Below, piece after piece: positions 62,021-64,000 of a DNA stretch of 64,000 bases. Positions within the stretch are counted from its first letter, which is position 1; every line of letters starts with the position of its first letter. Source of the stretch: Paraburkholderia sp. BCC1884 (GTDB lineage: Bacteria; Pseudomonadota; Gammaproteobacteria; Burkholderiales; Burkholderiaceae); contig NZ_CAAJGL010000090.1 in assembly GCF_900996225.1 (NCBI RefSeq), forward strand, positions 682,001-746,000. The letters are read 5' to 3'. The notes below the pieces were generated by a model. That model was not told the origin of the DNA, made no database searches, and was given only the letters and a program-made list of their open reading frames with translations. The position numbers and the translations under genes are program-made.

Positions 62021-63361
62021 ATGAATAACCAATCGGATACGGCGTGGAAGTCCACGGACGTGCGCGGGGCGAGTCATCGATGGAAAGTGTTGGGTGTGGG
62101 CTTTGCCGCGAACGCAAGTTTTTCCGCCGCGTTCTCGGGGATTCCGACGACCGCGGTTTTCTTGCGTTCGGGCTATCACCTGGATAACGGCGCGTTGGGT
62201 CTGGTCCTCGGCATGCTGGGGCTCGGCATTGCGGTCAGCGAATTGCCGTGGGGTCTGCTGACCGACCGCTGGGGCGATCGTCGCGTGCTCTTGCTGGGCC
62301 TGCTTTCGACGGCTGCCGCGCTTGGCGGCCTAGCCGTGTTCGCGGCGCCGTCGGGCGCGCATGTGCCGGGCGTGACGACGCTTGCGCTCGGGCTATTGCT
62401 GGTCGGCCTGCTCGGCGGCAGCGTGAACGGTTCGAGCGGTCGCGCGGTGATGGCGTGGTTTCGCGAAGGCGAACGCGGTCTCGCCATGAGCATTCGCCAG
62501 ACGGCGGTGCCCGCGGGGGGTGGGCTGGGCGCATTGGTGTTGCCTGTCCTCGCGTCGCGGTTCGGCTTTGGCAGCGCTTACTGCGTGCTGGCGCTGGCGT
62601 GCGCGTTGACGGCGGGTTTCGCGTGGCATTGGTTGCACGAACCGGCGCATGTCGAGGCCGAGGCGCGCGGCCAACGGGATACGCAAAACGAGCAACCGGG
62701 TCGGCGCGCAGCGGCGGCCAATGTTGCGTCGCGTCGCGCTTCGCCGCTACGCGACATCCGGATCTGGCGCGTGGCGCTCGGCGCGGGCGCATTGTGCGTA
62801 CCGCAGCTTGCCGTCGTCACTTTCGGCACGGTGTTTCTGCATGACTTCAGCCGAGCCGGCGTGCTGGCAATCAGCGTGACCATGGCCGCAGTGCAAACTG
62901 GCGCTGCGGTCGCGCGGGTCTGGAGCGGCAGCTGGACCGACCGGCGCGGCAACCGTCGCGGCTACATGCGCGCCTGCAGTTTGCTCACCGCGGTTCTGTT
63001 CGCCTCGCTCGCACTGGTGACGGGCGTGGCCGGCATGCATCACGCGGCGATGACCACGGTGTTCGCGCTGATGATCGTACTGGGCGGCGTGAGCGCATCG
63101 GCCTGGCACGGCGTCGCTTTCACCGAACTCGCTACTCTGGCGGGCACGAACCGCGCGGGCACGGCGCTGGCGATCGGCAACACTTGCGTGTTTCTCACGC
63201 TTTTCGTGACACCGCTGGCGATTCCGCTGTTGTTGCGCCTCGGCTCGTGGCCGATGGTGTGGGCCGTGGCGAGCGTATGCGCCTTGATCGCGCTGCCGGT
63301 TTTTCCTCGTCCGGCACGTGCTGTCGAACTCAGCGGGTCGCGCGCATATGACGCCACGTAG
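62021..63361 (+). CDS. MFS transporter, LysR-controlled
   Basis: This 446-residue protein has 12 predicted spans. GFAANASFSAAFSGIPTTAV is in the first, the motif-A loop is LTDRWGDRRVLLLG, and SGSWTDRRGNRRGYMR is the equivalent loop of the second half. A hydrophilic loop of about 40 residues joins the halves (near 210-245). GGAGG precedes the ATG. It is divergent from a LysR gene. The substrate is unknown; families of this type carry small organic acids or drugs. Confidence 0.9.
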   Translation: MNNQSDTAWKSTDVRGASHRWKVLGVGFAANASFSAAFSGIPTTAVFLRSGYHLDNGALGLVLGMLGLGIAVSELPWGLLTDRWGDRRVLLLGLLSTAAALGGLAVFAAPSGAHVPGVTTLALGLLLVGLLGGSVNGSSGRAVMAWFREGERGLAMSIRQTAVPAGGGLGALVLPVLASRFGFGSAYCVLALACALTAGFAWHWLHEPAHVEAEARGQRDTQNEQPGRRAAAANVASRRASPLRDIRIWRVALGAGALCVPQLAVVTFGTVFLHDFSRAGVLAISVTMAAVQTGAAVARVWSGSWTDRRGNRRGYMRACSLLTAVLFASLALVTGVAGMHHAAMTTVFALMIVLGGVSASAWHGVAFTELATLAGTNRAGTALAIGNTCVFLTLFVTPLAIPLLLRLGSWPMVWAVASVCALIALPVFPRPARAVELSGSRAYDAT

Positions 63362-63613
63362 GGGAGGGGTGAATCCGCTTCTCCCCGCTCGCAAAATAAG
63401 CGATGAAAAAAATCGAAAAATATTCAGGATGCTTAATTTAAATTTTATTTACTGGTAAGAGCCGCAGACACTCACGCGCTTCTGCGCCGGATTCGGAGCG
63501 CTCCGATTTTCCTGCATTTGTAGCGATGATTTTATTGCCGGCCTGGCGCGCAAGTGCGCCAGGGCACATCCCCGCGTATCGGCTAATTATCCCTACAACA
63601 AGCGAGAGAAATC
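63362..63613. other. AT-rich upstream region of the response-regulator gene
   Basis: This 252-base spacer contains a markedly AT-rich stretch at 63400-63460, unlike the rest of the window. That suits a promoter or nucleoid-protein binding region. No gene is supported. Confidence 0.45.
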
Positions 63614-64000
63614 GTGGCAAGTCTTCGAATCATTCTGGCAGACGATCACCCCTTTGTTCTCCTTGGCGTGCGCGCCGCGCTGGAAGTGCGCCCTGGTGCC
63701 ACCGTCGTCGGTGAGGCACTCGATCCCGCGTCGTTAATCGACATGCTCCGCAGCACGCCGTGTGACGTGCTGGTTATCGATCTGTCGATGCCGGATCCCG
63801 CCGGCGCTGTGGAAGACGGACTCGGACTCGTCCGACGCATTCGCCGGGACTGGCCCGCCCTGCGCGTCGTGGTGATGACCACGCTGACCAACACCGAGAT
63901 TCTTCGCGCCGTCGTGTCGGACAACGCGATCAGCGTGCTCAGCAAGGCGGAGTCGATGGACGCGCTCTGGCGCGCGATCGAGGCGGGTGGCGACGGTCAA
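63614..64000 (+). CDS. Response regulator, N-terminal part (RcsB/NarL type; runs off the window)
   Basis: Only 129 residues are visible, starting with GTG at 63614 after a GAGAG site. The receiver domain shows the acidic pair in LRIILADDHPFVLLGVRAAL, the phosphorylated aspartate in VLVIDLSMPDPAG, the switch threonine in VVMTTLTNTEI, and the lysine in SVLSKAESMDALWRAI. The ADDHPFVL start and the DLSMP site are typical of NarL/RcsB-type regulators that end in a LuxR helix-turn-helix. That end lies outside the window, as would any sensor kinase. Confidence 0.85.
   Translation, partial: MASLRIILADDHPFVLLGVRAALEVRPGATVVGEALDPASLIDMLRSTPCDVLVIDLSMPDPAGAVEDGLGLVRRIRRDWPALRVVVMTTLTNTEILRAVVSDNAISVLSKAESMDALWRAIEAGGDGQ

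Overview
The window is a GC-rich stretch of a beta-proteobacterial main chromosome, most likely Burkholderiaceae and probably Paraburkholderia. The evidence for this is gene order rather than any single marker: the blocks mutM / TPR protein-lolB-ispE-tRNA-Gln-prs-rplY-pth, kdsD-kdsC-lptC-lptA-lptB-rpoN-hpf-ptsN-hprK-rapZ and uvrA / MFS-ssb, a rpoH under a CIRCE element, and a fused EIIA-HPr-EI protein next to nagE. Nearly all of it is core chromosome. I see no prophage, insertion sequence, CRISPR array or integrative element.

Layout. 1-355: start of a MarR-type regulator cut by the window edge. 649-8260: an N-acetylglucosamine uptake and catabolism operon (GntR regulator, nagA, SIS-type deaminase, EIIA-HPr-EI, NagE), closed by a strong terminator. 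8292-11456 (minus): cytochrome bd oxidase, cydPABX, with two very small subunits. 11795-12845 (minus): rpoH with a perfect CIRCE operator. 13093-14083: pagL and an NTF2-like protein. 14303-14640: a broken leuA remnant. 14651-17285: ybiB, a fumarylacetoacetate-hydrolase-family gene and maiA. 17315-20355: ftsY, rsmD, coaD, ferredoxin. 20396-25801 (minus): hisC, pth, rplY, prs, tRNA-Gln, ispE, lolB. 25801-29704: TPR protein diverging from mutM and mutY. 29748-39159 (minus): LON-domain protein, then the rapZ-hprK-ptsN-hpf-rpoN and lptB-lptA-lptC-kdsC-kdsD blocks. 39309-44631: Kef-type antiporter, apt, LysE-type exporter, Nudix protein, purU. 44722-50200 (minus): PepSY membrane protein behind a Fur-like box, AI-2E-type permease, uvrA. 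50535-55227: MFS, ssb, DUF4239 protein, and a chemoreceptor with a FliA-type promoter. 55285-60541 (minus): a six-gene ba3-like heme-copper oxidase operon with three c-type cytochromes. 61038-63361: a LysR/MFS divergent pair. 63614-64000: the start of a response regulator.

How the parts connect. Two phosphotransferase systems are present. The sugar PTS (NagE plus fused EIIA-HPr-EI) imports GlcNAc as GlcNAc-6-P, which NagA and the SIS deaminase turn into fructose-6-P. The regulatory PTS-Ntr branch (ptsN, hprK, rapZ) sits with rpoN. The HPr domain of the fusion keeps a serine at the position HprK would phosphorylate. Two terminal oxidases with different expected oxygen and electron-donor preferences (quinol bd; cytochrome-c ba3-like) are encoded here. 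The envelope cluster makes Kdo precursors (kdsD, kdsC) and transports LPS (lptABC).

The observations I rate highest are the 7-heme oxidase operon with a 58-residue subunit, the perfect CIRCE at rpoH, the second EIIB domain of NagE that lacks its phosphorylatable cysteine, the HPr serine in the fusion, the leuA relic, and the FliA-type promoter of the chemoreceptor. I found nothing that clearly amounts to a wholly new system.
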